This document shows positions 26,505 to 34,427 of a DNA stretch of 64,000 bases, one piece after another. Source of the DNA: Desulfopila_A sp964446655 (GTDB lineage: Bacteria > Desulfobacterota > Desulfobulbia > Desulfobulbales > Desulfocapsaceae); assembly GCA_964446655.1 (NCBI GenBank), contig CAYUPL010000010.1, positions 1-64,000 on the forward strand, written 5' to 3'. The notes beneath the pieces are model-generated. The model was not told the origin of the DNA and ran no database searches. It saw only the letters and a program-made list of their open reading frames with translations. A program made the position numbers and the translations under genes. Numbering within the stretch: the first letter of the stretch is position 1; each line of letters begins with the position of its first letter.

Positions 26505-27277
26505 GGCAAAAGAAACTCCACTGGATGATCGAAAATTGTTGATGCAATCTGATGAGCGGACTTGGTAATGTCGGAGAGATAAAAAAATCGTTCCCCCTCG
26601 CTGTTTTTCGGTTCCAAATCTCCTGAGTCGGCCAGCTGCTGCCGTAACGCATTGGCCACCTCCACTGAAGAGTCTATCAATGTAACGTTTTTACCGACCC
26701 GTGCCCGTATTTGTGCCGTTAAAAGCGGATAATGGGTGCAGCCGAGAATGAGAGTGTCGATCTGCTTGTCTTTGAGAGGATGGAGGTAGCGCCTTATAAT
26801 CATTTTTGTTTCGCGTTTGTTGGTCCATCCTTCTTCCACGAGTGGAACGAGAAGGGGGCAGGGGATCGGAAAGACCTTGCCGGCTGGATCTATCCGGCTG
26901 ACGATATGTTCGTATACACCGCTTCTGACCGTGGCTCGCGTACCTATCAAACCTATTCTTCCGGATCGTGATACTTCCACCGCCATTTTTGCAGCCGGTG
27001 AGATTACCTCTAAGACAGGTACGTCGAATTCAGCCTGTAATCGTTCGGTGGCGACACTTGCTGCGGAATTACAACCTATTACTATTAATCCGGCGCCTTT
27101 TTTGAGGAGAAATTCCGTATTACGCAGAGAATAGTCAATGATGACATCAGCACTTTTGGTACCATAAGGTGTTCTGGCCGTGTCGCCAAAATAGAGGAGT
27201 GTATGGCGGGGCAACAGCTTTTCAATGGCGCGAACTACCGTTAATCCGCCGATTCCAGAGTCGAATATTCCTATCAT
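26501..27277 (-). CDS. murI: Glutamate racemase
   Basis: Makes D-glutamate for peptidoglycan; cytoplasmic, 258 aa from the ATG at 27277. A TTG two codons upstream is a less likely start, because family members begin MIGIFDSGIGG. The two catalytic cysteines are in IGCNSAAS (around residue 70) and LGCTHYPLL (around residue 182); DTARTPYGTKS is the substrate loop. First gene of the five-gene minus-strand unit murI-lolA-radical SAM-S1-nusG-like. Confidence 0.95.
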   Translation of the reverse strand: MIGIFDSGIGGLTVVRAIEKLLPRHTLLYFGDTARTPYGTKSADVIIDYSLRNTEFLLKKGAGLIVIGCNSAASVATERLQAEFDVPVLEVISPAAKMAVEVSRSGRIGLIGTRATVRSGVYEHIVSRIDPAGKVFPIPCPLLVPLVEEGWTNKRETKMIIRRYLHPLKDKQIDTLILGCTHYPLLTAQIRARVGKNVTLIDSSVEVANALRQQLADSGDLEPKNSEGERFFYLSDITKSAHQIASTIFDHPVEFLLP

Positions 27278-27647
27278 GCTCAAGTACGCTGTAGTATGAA
27301 ACAGTAGAATAATGTGTTTATCTCAATTCTTTGTCTGAAGAGAATTCCCGGTCAGTGTTGCCATGATATACATTACTTCTGCATGTGACAAGCTGTTCAT
27401 TGTGGTCTTCTGAATTAGGATATTGCCGACCAAGAGAAGATTGTGGCCGGTTTTGAGGGTTTATTTGCAGGGGGTGTTTTTGTTTTCTTTTGTTGACAGC
27501 CGAAGGCGACAGCATTATTTTATGCCTGGCTTCGGTGGTCTGTTTTTTTTTCTATCCCAATGGAGAAACAGGAAAAATTTATAGTGTATTACACGGATCG
27601 TTTTCGTGTTTATCGCAGAAAGAATAGAATTGCAAGGGAGTAGAACA
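27278..27647 (+). promoter_or_regulatory. Intergenic region murI/fmdB with promoter- and terminator-like elements
   Basis: A 370-base divergent gap. TTGACA (27493-27498), 17 bases, then TATTTT (27516-27521) is a reasonable sigma-70 promoter for the FmdB-like gene. The same place contains a stem CCGAAGGC...GCCTGGCTTCGG (27500-27535) followed by nine T's (27542-27550), which looks like a plus-strand terminator. Either reading is possible; if it is a terminator, an unannotated short RNA would lie at 27300-27500. No ORF of note is present. Confidence 0.35.
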
Positions 27648-27935
27648 ATGCCTGTATATGAATATGAGTGTAGTGATTGTGACAAGGTGTTTGAGGTTCA
27701 GCAGAAAATATCTGACGAGCCTGTAAAAATATGCCCGGAATGTCAGGGTGAAGTCAGGAAGCTTGTTTCCATGAGTTCTTTTCAACTGAAAGGAGGGGGG
27801 TGGTATGCCGATGGCTATGGCTCCGCCTCTACCACCAAAACGAAAGAAAAAGTCAGTGAAGAAAAACCTGCTCCAGCCTGTGCCACCGGCACCGGTGGCG
27901 CATGCGCCGGCTGCCCTGCGGCTGCCTCAAGCTGA
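27648..27935 (+). CDS. FmdB-family zinc-ribbon protein
   Basis: A 95-aa protein starting at the ATG 27648, with an AAGGGAG-type ribosome site upstream. The N-terminal zinc ribbon MPVYEYECSDCDKVFEVQQKI...KICPECQGEVRKLVS is diagnostic of the FmdB/putative regulatory family (CxxC...CxxC). After a Gly-rich turn (KGGGWYADGY) the C-terminus is low-complexity but contains three extra cysteines in ACATGTGGACAGCP. Function in the family is poorly defined. It stands alone, convergent with queA. Confidence 0.85.
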   Translation: MPVYEYECSDCDKVFEVQQKISDEPVKICPECQGEVRKLVSMSSFQLKGGGWYADGYGSASTTKTKEKVSEEKPAPACATGTGGACAGCPAAASS

Positions 27936-28002
27936 TGCCGCTTTCAACAGGTACTGTCCTGTCGAGGCTGCGCAAAAGTTCAAGCCCGTATTTGGTCCGA
28001 GA

Positions 28003-29091
28003 TTAACTCACTATGGCCATTGCGTCACCATAGGAATAAAATCTGTAATCCCTGGCAATGGCCTCACGGTAACAGTCTAAAAGCGTTTCTCTGCCGCATA
28101 GCGCGGCAACAAGAAAGAGAAGCGATGACTTGGGCAGATGAAAATTCGTTATGAGATTATCCACAATGGAAAAGGTAAATCCGGGAATGATATAGAGATC
28201 GCACCAGCCGGATGTTTCCTGTACCATTCCTTTTTTGTCCCGGGAGAACTCCAATGCTCTGACGGTCGTTGTCCCTACGGCCCACACCTTGCCGCCATTC
28301 TGTTTTGTTCTATTGATTCGTGCCGCGGTTTTCTTTGAGATCGAGATATATTCCCTGTGTATACTGTGATTGCTGATACGTTCTTCTCGAACCGGGGCAA
28401 ACGTACCATATCCGACATGAAGTGTCAGGGCAGCGATGTCGACACCCTTTTTTTGCAGGGCGTCCAGGACAGGGGCGGTGAAATGGAGCCCGGCGGTCGG
28501 AGCTGCTACCGCGCCATGGCTGCCGGCGTAGATGGTTTGATATCTGTCATTGTCATCACGAAGAGTTCCGTCAGGTCTTTCTATATAGGGCGGCAGAGGT
28601 ATTGAGCCATGTATGGAGAGGATATCTATGATAGTGTATGCTGCTGGAAAATGCAGTACTATACGAGCTGTGCCGTCATCGACATAGCCTGATACAATAC
28701 AGAACAGTTCTTTTGCAATATCTATTCTGCTGCCTGCTGCCGGTCTTTTCGAGCTTTTCAGAAGTGCCTTGGCTGCGGCGGAATGCGTCGGCCCGGTTTG
28801 GTCCTCATCTTCCGGTACGGTGGGCAGTTCAAGAAGAAAGACTTCCACCTTGCCACCGGTCTGTTTTTTGCCGTGAAGACGGGCGGGGAAGACTCTGGTG
28901 TCGTTGATCACAATAATGTCATTGCTGTTGACAAGAGAGGTGATGTCGGAAAATCGTCTGTGCTCAATTTCTGCGGAGGCCTTGTGCAGGACAAGCAGTC
29001 TGGAGGCGTCTCTTGCTGCGGAGGGATGCTGGGCTATATTTTGTTGCGGCAGTGTATAATCGTATGCCGAAAGTATAAAATCATCTTGCAT
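28003..29091 (-). CDS. queA: S-adenosylmethionine:tRNA ribosyltransferase-isomerase QueA
   Basis: Transfers and isomerises the ribose of SAM onto preQ1-modified tRNA to form epoxyqueuosine; cytoplasmic. 362 aa. Family signatures: YDYTLPQQNIAQHP at the N-terminus, IVINDTRVFPARLHGKKQTGG, AVAAPTAGLHFT, LHVGYGTFAPVR and the C-terminal NLITNFHLPKSSLLFLVAALCG. Complete. No tgt or other queuosine genes are adjacent; it is convergent with the fmdB-like gene. Confidence 0.96.
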   Translation of the reverse strand: MQDDFILSAYDYTLPQQNIAQHPSAARDASRLLVLHKASAEIEHRRFSDITSLVNSNDIIVINDTRVFPARLHGKKQTGGKVEVFLLELPTVPEDEDQTGPTHSAAAKALLKSSKRPAAGSRIDIAKELFCIVSGYVDDGTARIVLHFPAAYTIIDILSIHGSIPLPPYIERPDGTLRDDNDRYQTIYAGSHGAVAAPTAGLHFTAPVLDALQKKGVDIAALTLHVGYGTFAPVREERISNHSIHREYISISKKTAARINRTKQNGGKVWAVGTTTVRALEFSRDKKGMVQETSGWCDLYIIPGFTFSIVDNLITNFHLPKSSLLFLVAALCGRETLLDCYREAIARDYRFYSYGDAMAIVS

Positions 29092-29238
29092 GGCGTATCT
29101 ATTGTGCTGTATGTATTTTGGTTACGTAACTCCCCCGGGGGGAACATGTATCGTTATCTCCGCGGAGAGAGTTCCGGCTGACCATCTCACTTGCCATCTC
29201 TATCAGGCCTTTGTGGGCCGAGGACCGACTGTATTACC

Positions 29239-29895
29239 ATGATACTTGCTGTTGCTGCAACTGAATTTGAATTAGCCCCTTTTACCGAAGCGTTGGGAAA
29301 AGCTTTCCAGCCGAGCCTGATGTGTGGTGTCGGTCCGGTGGAGAGTTGTTTTCGGCTTACCAGGTTTCTGGAGAAAAATTGCCTTGATATATCCGCGGTA
29401 ATAAATTTCGGTGTGGCTGGAGCCTATATCGATACAACCGCCGAAATGCCGGCCCTTCTCGATCTCTGTCTTGCCGAGACGGATGTGTTGGGTGATGTCG
29501 GTATCTGTTTTCCCAGAAGGATTGACAACCTGTCGGAAGAACCGGCAGCGGCCGGCCACTTTACGTTTGACCATGGACTGCGAAGCCGCGCTGGGCAGAT
29601 TCTGCGGCAGAATAGCATCGTGGCGCTCAGTGGAAATTTTGTTACGGTCAGCTGTGTCAGCGGCACCAGAGAGCGCGGTGAAATATTTCGCCGAAAATAT
29701 AACGCCATTTGTGAGAATATGGAAGGGGCGGCCCTGGCCCGTGTTTGTGCCGACTTCAGCCTGCCCCTGCTGCAGTTGCGCTGCGTTTCCAATCATGTTG
29801 AAGACCGTGATCCGGCAGGATGGCGCCTGGAGCAGGCCTGTGCCGAGGCTGGTAAAGCCGCGGCATTACTTGTTGAGGGCTTACAACAACCATGA
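29239..29895 (+). CDS. mqnB: Futalosine hydrolase
   Basis: Nucleosidase of the futalosine pathway to menaquinone: hydrolyses futalosine to dehypoxanthine futalosine. The ATG at 29239 gives 218 aa starting MILAVAATEFELAPF, the normal family beginning; a longer frame from 29191 lacks support. Phosphorylase-type nucleosidase segments are INFGVAGAYID (glycine loop), NMEGAALARVC (substrate-binding Glu) and VSNHVEDRD. It overlaps mqnD by 4 bases. Together they show the futalosine rather than the classical MenFDHCEB route. Confidence 0.9.
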   Translation: MILAVAATEFELAPFTEALGKAFQPSLMCGVGPVESCFRLTRFLEKNCLDISAVINFGVAGAYIDTTAEMPALLDLCLAETDVLGDVGICFPRRIDNLSEEPAAAGHFTFDHGLRSRAGQILRQNSIVALSGNFVTVSCVSGTRERGEIFRRKYNAICENMEGAALARVCADFSLPLLQLRCVSNHVEDRDPAGWRLEQACAEAGKAAALLVEGLQQP

Positions 29896-30722
29896 AACCT
29901 ATCAGCCTTGGCTTTTCCCCCTGCCCAAACGATACGTTTATATTTGATGCTCTTGTTCACGACAAGATAGAAAACCGGCTCTGTTTTGCCCCACCTTTTT
30001 TGGAAGATGTGGAGACCCTGAACAACTGGGCCATACAGGGAAGGCTGGATGTTACCAAGCTCTCCTTTCATGCTCTAGGGTACGTACTGCAGGACTATTG
30101 CCTGTTACGGGCCGGCAGTGCGCTCGGCCGTGGTTGCGGTCCTCTCCTGGTTGCCGCCAAACCGCTCGACCTTCGCACAGATAATGCGCTGACCGTTGCC
30201 ATTCCGGGAAAATATACTACAGCTGCCTTGCTTTTTCGCATGTTTGCTCCACAATGTACCAACCTGGTGGAGATGCGATTCGAAAAAATCATGGAGAGTG
30301 TGGCGGCTGGCACTGTTGATGCGGGAGTGATTATTCATGAAAGCCGATTTACGTATGGTGAAAAAGGTTTGGTGTGTCTGCAGGATTTGGGCAGCTGGTG
30401 GGAGGAGAGTTCCGGCTTTCCCATTCCACTGGGATGTATTGCCGCCAAAAGAAGTCTTGGTCGCCAAATAATTGGTGAAATTGAGATAGCTGTACGAAAA
30501 AGTCTGCAACATGCCTATAAAGATCCATTGGGGTGCCTGCCCTATGTGCGGCAGTATTCTCAGGAACTTGATGACAAGGTTGTGCAGGACCACATCGGCC
30601 TCTATGTTAATGATTATTCGCTGGACCTTGGTGTCGAAGGCACGCAGGCCATAGATAACTTTCTGCGGCGGGGCAGACAGGCGGGTATTTTACCTCAGGG
30701 TGAGCATCGTCTTACCATATAA
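29892..30722 (+). CDS. mqnD: 1,4-dihydroxy-6-naphthoate synthase
   Basis: Converts cyclic dehypoxanthine futalosine to 1,4-dihydroxy-6-naphthoate in menaquinone synthesis. 276 aa. It begins ISLGFSPCPNDTFIFDALVHDKI, followed by LDVTKLSFHALG and RAGSALGRGCGPLLVA, with later GVIIHESRFTYGEKGL containing the catalytic His; these are the family hallmarks of the periplasmic-binding-protein fold. Coupled to mqnB (ATGA). The mobA-like gene follows with overlapping or near-abutting start. Confidence 0.95.
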   Translation: MKPISLGFSPCPNDTFIFDALVHDKIENRLCFAPPFLEDVETLNNWAIQGRLDVTKLSFHALGYVLQDYCLLRAGSALGRGCGPLLVAAKPLDLRTDNALTVAIPGKYTTAALLFRMFAPQCTNLVEMRFEKIMESVAAGTVDAGVIIHESRFTYGEKGLVCLQDLGSWWEESSGFPIPLGCIAAKRSLGRQIIGEIEIAVRKSLQHAYKDPLGCLPYVRQYSQELDDKVVQDHIGLYVNDYSLDLGVEGTQAIDNFLRRGRQAGILPQGEHRLTI

Positions 30723-30756
30723 TTATAACGTGATTCCAACAGAGAAAAAAAATGAG

Positions 30757-31764
30757 ATGCAGCCTCTTTTTGTGCTGAGCGGTGCAACGCAGGAAAAGAG
30801 GACGGTTCTGCTCGAATCCCTTCTTCTCCGCCTGGAAGAAAAATCCATCAAGACCCTGGTTATTTGCTCCGGCCGCAGGGACGAGCGTGCCCGGCAACAC
30901 TTTGGAAAGTCCCTGTGGGCGCATTCCGACCTGTATCTACCCGGGAATATGCTGCCGCAGGACAGTAGAGACGCGGCAGAATTTTTCCAGACACTCAATA
31001 CTGCTGCGCGACCACTGCTCTGTCAGTATGATCTTGTCTTGTGTGACGATACGAGTCGTGATGGGGGCGATGAAGTTGTTTTTTGGGGGGGAGATGATTG
31101 TCTTGACAAGCCGTTTATGCGTCATCTTCCTGCAGATGACGCAGAGGTGCCGGCTCACTATATACACACATACCTGCAGCGGAGGGTTGAGGCTGTTCCG
31201 GTATGGAGCTGCCTGCTGATAGGCGGCCGCAGTTCAAGAATGGGATGTCCCAAACACCTTATAAAAGACAGGAACGGGCTTACCTGGGTGGAAAGAACGG
31301 TATCTCTTCTACAGGAGCAGACCGCCCAGGTTGTGCTGGCCGGACGAGGTGACGTTCCGCCGTCTCTTGCCGGGGAGGTGCGGCTTCACGACATTCCAAC
31401 AGGGCAGGGACCACTGGCCGGTATTCTTGCCGCGATGCGCTGGAATCCTGACGTTAACTGGATTGTAGCTGCCTGTGACATGCCGTTGTTGAGCCGACAA
31501 GGACTTTCCTGGCTTTTAAGTCTGCGTAAGCCGGGTATCTGGGCAAGTGTGCCGCGACAGCCTCGGTCAAACCGTCTCGAACCCTTGCTGGCGTATTATG
31601 ACGCGCACAGCCGACTGCTTTTTGAGACACTGTTGGGTAAGGGGGATTTTCGCATTGCTGAAGTATGTAAGCATCCTAAAACAGATACCCCGATGCTGCC
31701 GTCTTCGTTGGCAAAGGCATGGCGTAACTGTAACAGCCCCGATGATGTTGATGGGCTGCAATGA
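30757..31764 (+). CDS. mobA: MobA-like molybdopterin guanylyltransferase with degenerate MobB-like N-terminus
   Basis: Encodes 335 aa in two parts. Residues ~150-335 are MobA: CLLIGGRSSRMGCPKHLI (nucleotide-binding loop), HDIPTGQGPLAGILAAM and AACDMPLLSRQGL, attaching GMP to molybdopterin. Residues 1-145 align in layout with MobB (PLFVLSGATQEKRTVLLESLLLRLEEKSIKTLVI), but the P-loop is lost: GATQEKRT replaces GxxxxGKT. The ATG at 30757 matches the MobB start; GTG codons at 30700 and 30730 are in frame and would overlap or abut mqnD. A molybdoenzyme role fits anaerobic respiration (inference). Confidence 0.82.
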   Translation: MQPLFVLSGATQEKRTVLLESLLLRLEEKSIKTLVICSGRRDERARQHFGKSLWAHSDLYLPGNMLPQDSRDAAEFFQTLNTAARPLLCQYDLVLCDDTSRDGGDEVVFWGGDDCLDKPFMRHLPADDAEVPAHYIHTYLQRRVEAVPVWSCLLIGGRSSRMGCPKHLIKDRNGLTWVERTVSLLQEQTAQVVLAGRGDVPPSLAGEVRLHDIPTGQGPLAGILAAMRWNPDVNWIVAACDMPLLSRQGLSWLLSLRKPGIWASVPRQPRSNRLEPLLAYYDAHSRLLFETLLGKGDFRIAEVCKHPKTDTPMLPSSLAKAWRNCNSPDDVDGLQ

Positions 31765-31829
31765 ATGGATTCCTTGAGGGGGAACTGTTGCGTGGTATAT
31801 GGGAAAAGTTTGAATAAAAAGGCGGAAAC

Positions 31830-32498
31830 ATGATGGTGTTAAGGCGGGGGGATGGTATTGCGGCAGCAACGATTTTTTCCCTCTATGTTTTACTGGTAAG
31901 TGGAATTTATCTGCTTCCGGGATATCTTCCCGAGGCCATGGTCCGGGAAAACGGGCCTGTTGAAGTACTTTCCGCCGGCGGCTATTTTCTTTTCTGTCTT
32001 TTCCTCTTGTATGGAAATTACAGCGGCGCTGTCAGGACAAGGGTAGCTCCGGGAGTATTTGTTTTTCTGCTCGGTTTGCGGGAGCTCGACTTTCATGTAC
32101 ATTTCACCACCATGGGGATGTTTAAAAGCAGGTTTTTTATCAGTCCTGACGTTCCGCTTCTTGAAAAGACCATAGTGACTTTTGGTATCGTCGCTCTTCT
32201 CGTGTATGCCTTTCTCTATTTCCGACATGCCCTGCCCCGAGTTAAAAAGGCGTTGATGAAGGGCCGATCCTGGGCCGTCTTCACAGTCTGTGGGGTTGCC
32301 TGTGCCGTTTGCAGTAAAGCTCTCCTGGACGGTAATGCCAAAATGATAGCAAATCTTCTTCCCATGATGGAGAGCCCGCGAACCCTCGTCAGAATAATGG
32401 AGGAGTGCCTGGAACTTTTTATTCCTATTTTCTTTATTGGGGCACTGCTGCGGTATGGTAAGGAGAGTGTGGCGGAGAAAGCTCAGAGTGAGGGCTGA
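31830..32498 (+). CDS. Polytopic membrane protein, function unknown
   Basis: Encodes 222 aa with about six hydrophobic helices (near residues 10-30, 46-62, 72-86, 112-132, 148-166, 197-213). A polar loop after helix 3 contains LRELDFHVHFTTMGMFKSRFF, whose His/Asp/Glu residues are the most notable feature; another conserved-looking segment is MEECLELFIPIFFIGALL. I do not recognise a family. It lies 65 bases after mobA on the same strand and may belong to that transcript. No function is proposed. Confidence 0.65.
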   Translation: MMVLRRGDGIAAATIFSLYVLLVSGIYLLPGYLPEAMVRENGPVEVLSAGGYFLFCLFLLYGNYSGAVRTRVAPGVFVFLLGLRELDFHVHFTTMGMFKSRFFISPDVPLLEKTIVTFGIVALLVYAFLYFRHALPRVKKALMKGRSWAVFTVCGVACAVCSKALLDGNAKMIANLLPMMESPRTLVRIMEECLELFIPIFFIGALLRYGKESVAEKAQSEG

Positions 32499-32526
32499 TG
32501 CGAGAATGTGCGTTTTTGCGAAGACC

Positions 32527-33423
32527 TTATTTACCGACATGTATGCGAGATCCGGAGCATGCCTGGCATGACCCGGAACGGATTCGTGCGGCATCGGAGA
32601 GGCTCAAGACTCCGCAGATACTCATTTTGCTTTTTTGATAGACAAACAGTCTGCTGATTTCCCCCAGAACCATAAGACGGATACCCTCTTCGAGGGCGAT
32701 ACTTGCATGACAAACCTGCACGGGTGTTTTCATGATGGTGGCGCCGCTCTGTTCCGTTGCTATTCCTCTGTAGTATGCCAAGGCCAGGTCGGTTTTGGAA
32801 ATAACACCGGCCGGGCTGTTCATCTCATCAACCAGAAGCAGGGCGCCGAAATGAAACGAGGAGAGTTTTTCAATGACTTCCATAATGCTACTCTTTTGTG
32901 GAGCCGTTTCGACTCCGGCAGTCATGACATTTCCCACGGTATGGCGCGGTCCGGTTTCCGGGTGTGTTTTTTTATGGAGACTGAAATCACAGCTACAGCA
33001 ATATTTATACAACTTTCCCACAATGTCGGGATAGGCTAGAGTTCCGACGGCCTGCAGCTTGTCGTCGATAACATATAGTCGGTGAATACCGGCCTGCTGC
33101 ATGGTCATAAGTGCTGATTCGAGGGTGTCGGCCGGCGAGCAGTGCATGACCGGTCTTCCCATTATATCGGAAAGAGGGGTTTCCGCCGGCAGTGCGGCAT
33201 AATACGCTCCCATTATTTCGGTTTTGGTGACTACACCAACCGGTTGACCACTACTTTCCTTTATCAGAACAGCGTTCACTTTGTGTTTGATAAAGGTTTG
33301 GATGGCGGCGGCGATGGGGTGTTCGGCCCATAGAGCGATAACTCGACGGCGCATGGTCTCCGCAACGGTCAATCTGCTGAAGAGAGGATTGCGTTTTTGC
33401 TCATCTGAATAGTGAATAATCAT
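32527..33423 (-). CDS. Protein with four CBS motifs
   Basis: A 298-aa soluble protein built from two Bateman modules. CBS repeats begin near VAETMRRRVIALWAEHPIAAAIQTF, IMGRPVMHCSPADTLESALMTM, VGNVMTAGVETAPQKSSIMEVI and ATIMKTPVQVCHASIALEEGIRLM. A short CCSC segment lies between modules 1 and 2. CBS pairs bind adenine nucleotides and usually regulate a partner. The gene is 16 bases after another CBS gene (33440-33904), so they are an operon. No enzyme or transporter domain is attached. Confidence 0.88.
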   Translation of the reverse strand: MIIHYSDEQKRNPLFSRLTVAETMRRRVIALWAEHPIAAAIQTFIKHKVNAVLIKESSGQPVGVVTKTEIMGAYYAALPAETPLSDIMGRPVMHCSPADTLESALMTMQQAGIHRLYVIDDKLQAVGTLAYPDIVGKLYKYCCSCDFSLHKKTHPETGPRHTVGNVMTAGVETAPQKSSIMEVIEKLSSFHFGALLLVDEMNSPAGVISKTDLALAYYRGIATEQSGATIMKTPVQVCHASIALEEGIRLMVLGEISRLFVYQKSKMSICGVLSLSDAARIRSGSCQACSGSRIHVGK

Positions 33424-33439
33424 AATAATCCGATATGAT

Positions 33440-33904
33440 TCAGATCATTTGGTCTACCAGATAAAAGAAGAGATCCGAGATATACACAATTCCGACAACC
33501 TGATCATTTTCAACAACCGGTATCCGGCGGATGTGCTGTTTGTTCATGATTTCAAGAACAGCGAAGATATGGGTATCGCCTGAAACCGTTATGATCTCCG
33601 TTGTCATGATATCACCTACCAGGATATCTTTGCTTTTTCTGCAGATAGTGTTAAAGAGGTCGGTTACGTCGATGTCGTTCATCTGCCCCCAGAGGTGGGC
33701 ATGTTTCGGTTGAAAAAAGAGAAGGATGTCGTACATGGAGAGGATGCCGACCAGCTTGTCATCATCATCAATCACTATCATACCGAATACTCGGCGATTA
33801 TCACGCAGACTTGCTTCTTTAAATTCTCTCGCCGCTGCGGAAACAGAGTCTTGCGGGTGCAGCGCATGGTAGGTCGTGCTCATGATGTGTCGAGCCGTTA
33901 GCAT
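33440..33904 (-). CDS. CBS-domain pair protein
   Basis: Encodes 154 aa forming one CBS pair: TARHIMSTTYHALHPQDSVSAAAREF...VIDDDDKLVGILSMYDILLFF and VGDIMTTEIITVSGDTHIFAVLEIMNKQHIRRIPVVENDQVVGIVYISDLFFYL. The internal loop HAHLWGQMNDIDVTDLFNTICRKS is typical of stand-alone bacterial CBS proteins. It is transcribed ahead of the four-CBS gene and divergent from dppA. Confidence 0.88.
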   Translation of the reverse strand: MLTARHIMSTTYHALHPQDSVSAAAREFKEASLRDNRRVFGMIVIDDDDKLVGILSMYDILLFFQPKHAHLWGQMNDIDVTDLFNTICRKSKDILVGDIMTTEIITVSGDTHIFAVLEIMNKQHIRRIPVVENDQVVGIVYISDLFFYLVDQMI

Positions 33905-34427
33905 TTAGTCTCCTCTTTGTTGAGTGTGCAACACTTTCTAATAATACCTTATCTGCAAGAGCAAGAAAAGTTGGAAATGCTATTTCGGCGGTTGGAGCGT
34001 ATTGCCCAAGAAAAATTGGAAAAAATATGGAAAAAGAGTGAAGCGATACTAAAATCCAAACTTTTTTCATAAAAAAAATATTGATATACCGGAGAAGGTT
34101 ATTTATACAGGATTAAATGAAAATTTACCTTATACAAATGTTCTGCCGGAGCGAAAAGGTCAAACAAGATAAAAGCTACTTTCTAAATTATTCCATTTAC
34201 TATTTCCCAATCTCACCTGTATTATGGTAATTATTTAATGTCGGCACTAAATGACAGAGGTCTACCCGGATTTCTCACCAGCAGAGGAGGTCCCGCTTGA
34301 CTGGGTAGGTTGGTGTTGTTTGCAGGACGACCTTTGCGTAAAGGATAATGCCGATGGTGCAGTTGTGCGGTATGAAACGGTCTTGATGATGGAGACCAGA
34401 ATTACTCAACAAAACGGAGAGGATACT
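33905..34427. other. Divergent intergenic region CBS/dppA
   Basis: About 520 A/T-rich bases. TTTACT (34196-34201) and TATTAT (34220-34225), 18 bases apart, are a moderate promoter candidate for dppA, leaving a leader of about 195 bases. An open frame continuous with dppA from 34251 has no signal and is not believed. At 34267-34290 ACCCGGATTTCTCACCAGC-GAGG resembles the left end of the 220 bp MITE near 48.3 kb, so a degraded copy may lie here. Confidence 0.4.

Noticed and set aside
34251..34427. Upstream extension of dppA by 59 codons
   Set aside because: The internal ATG at 34428 has a strong ribosome site and is followed at once by a signal peptide; the extension has neither.
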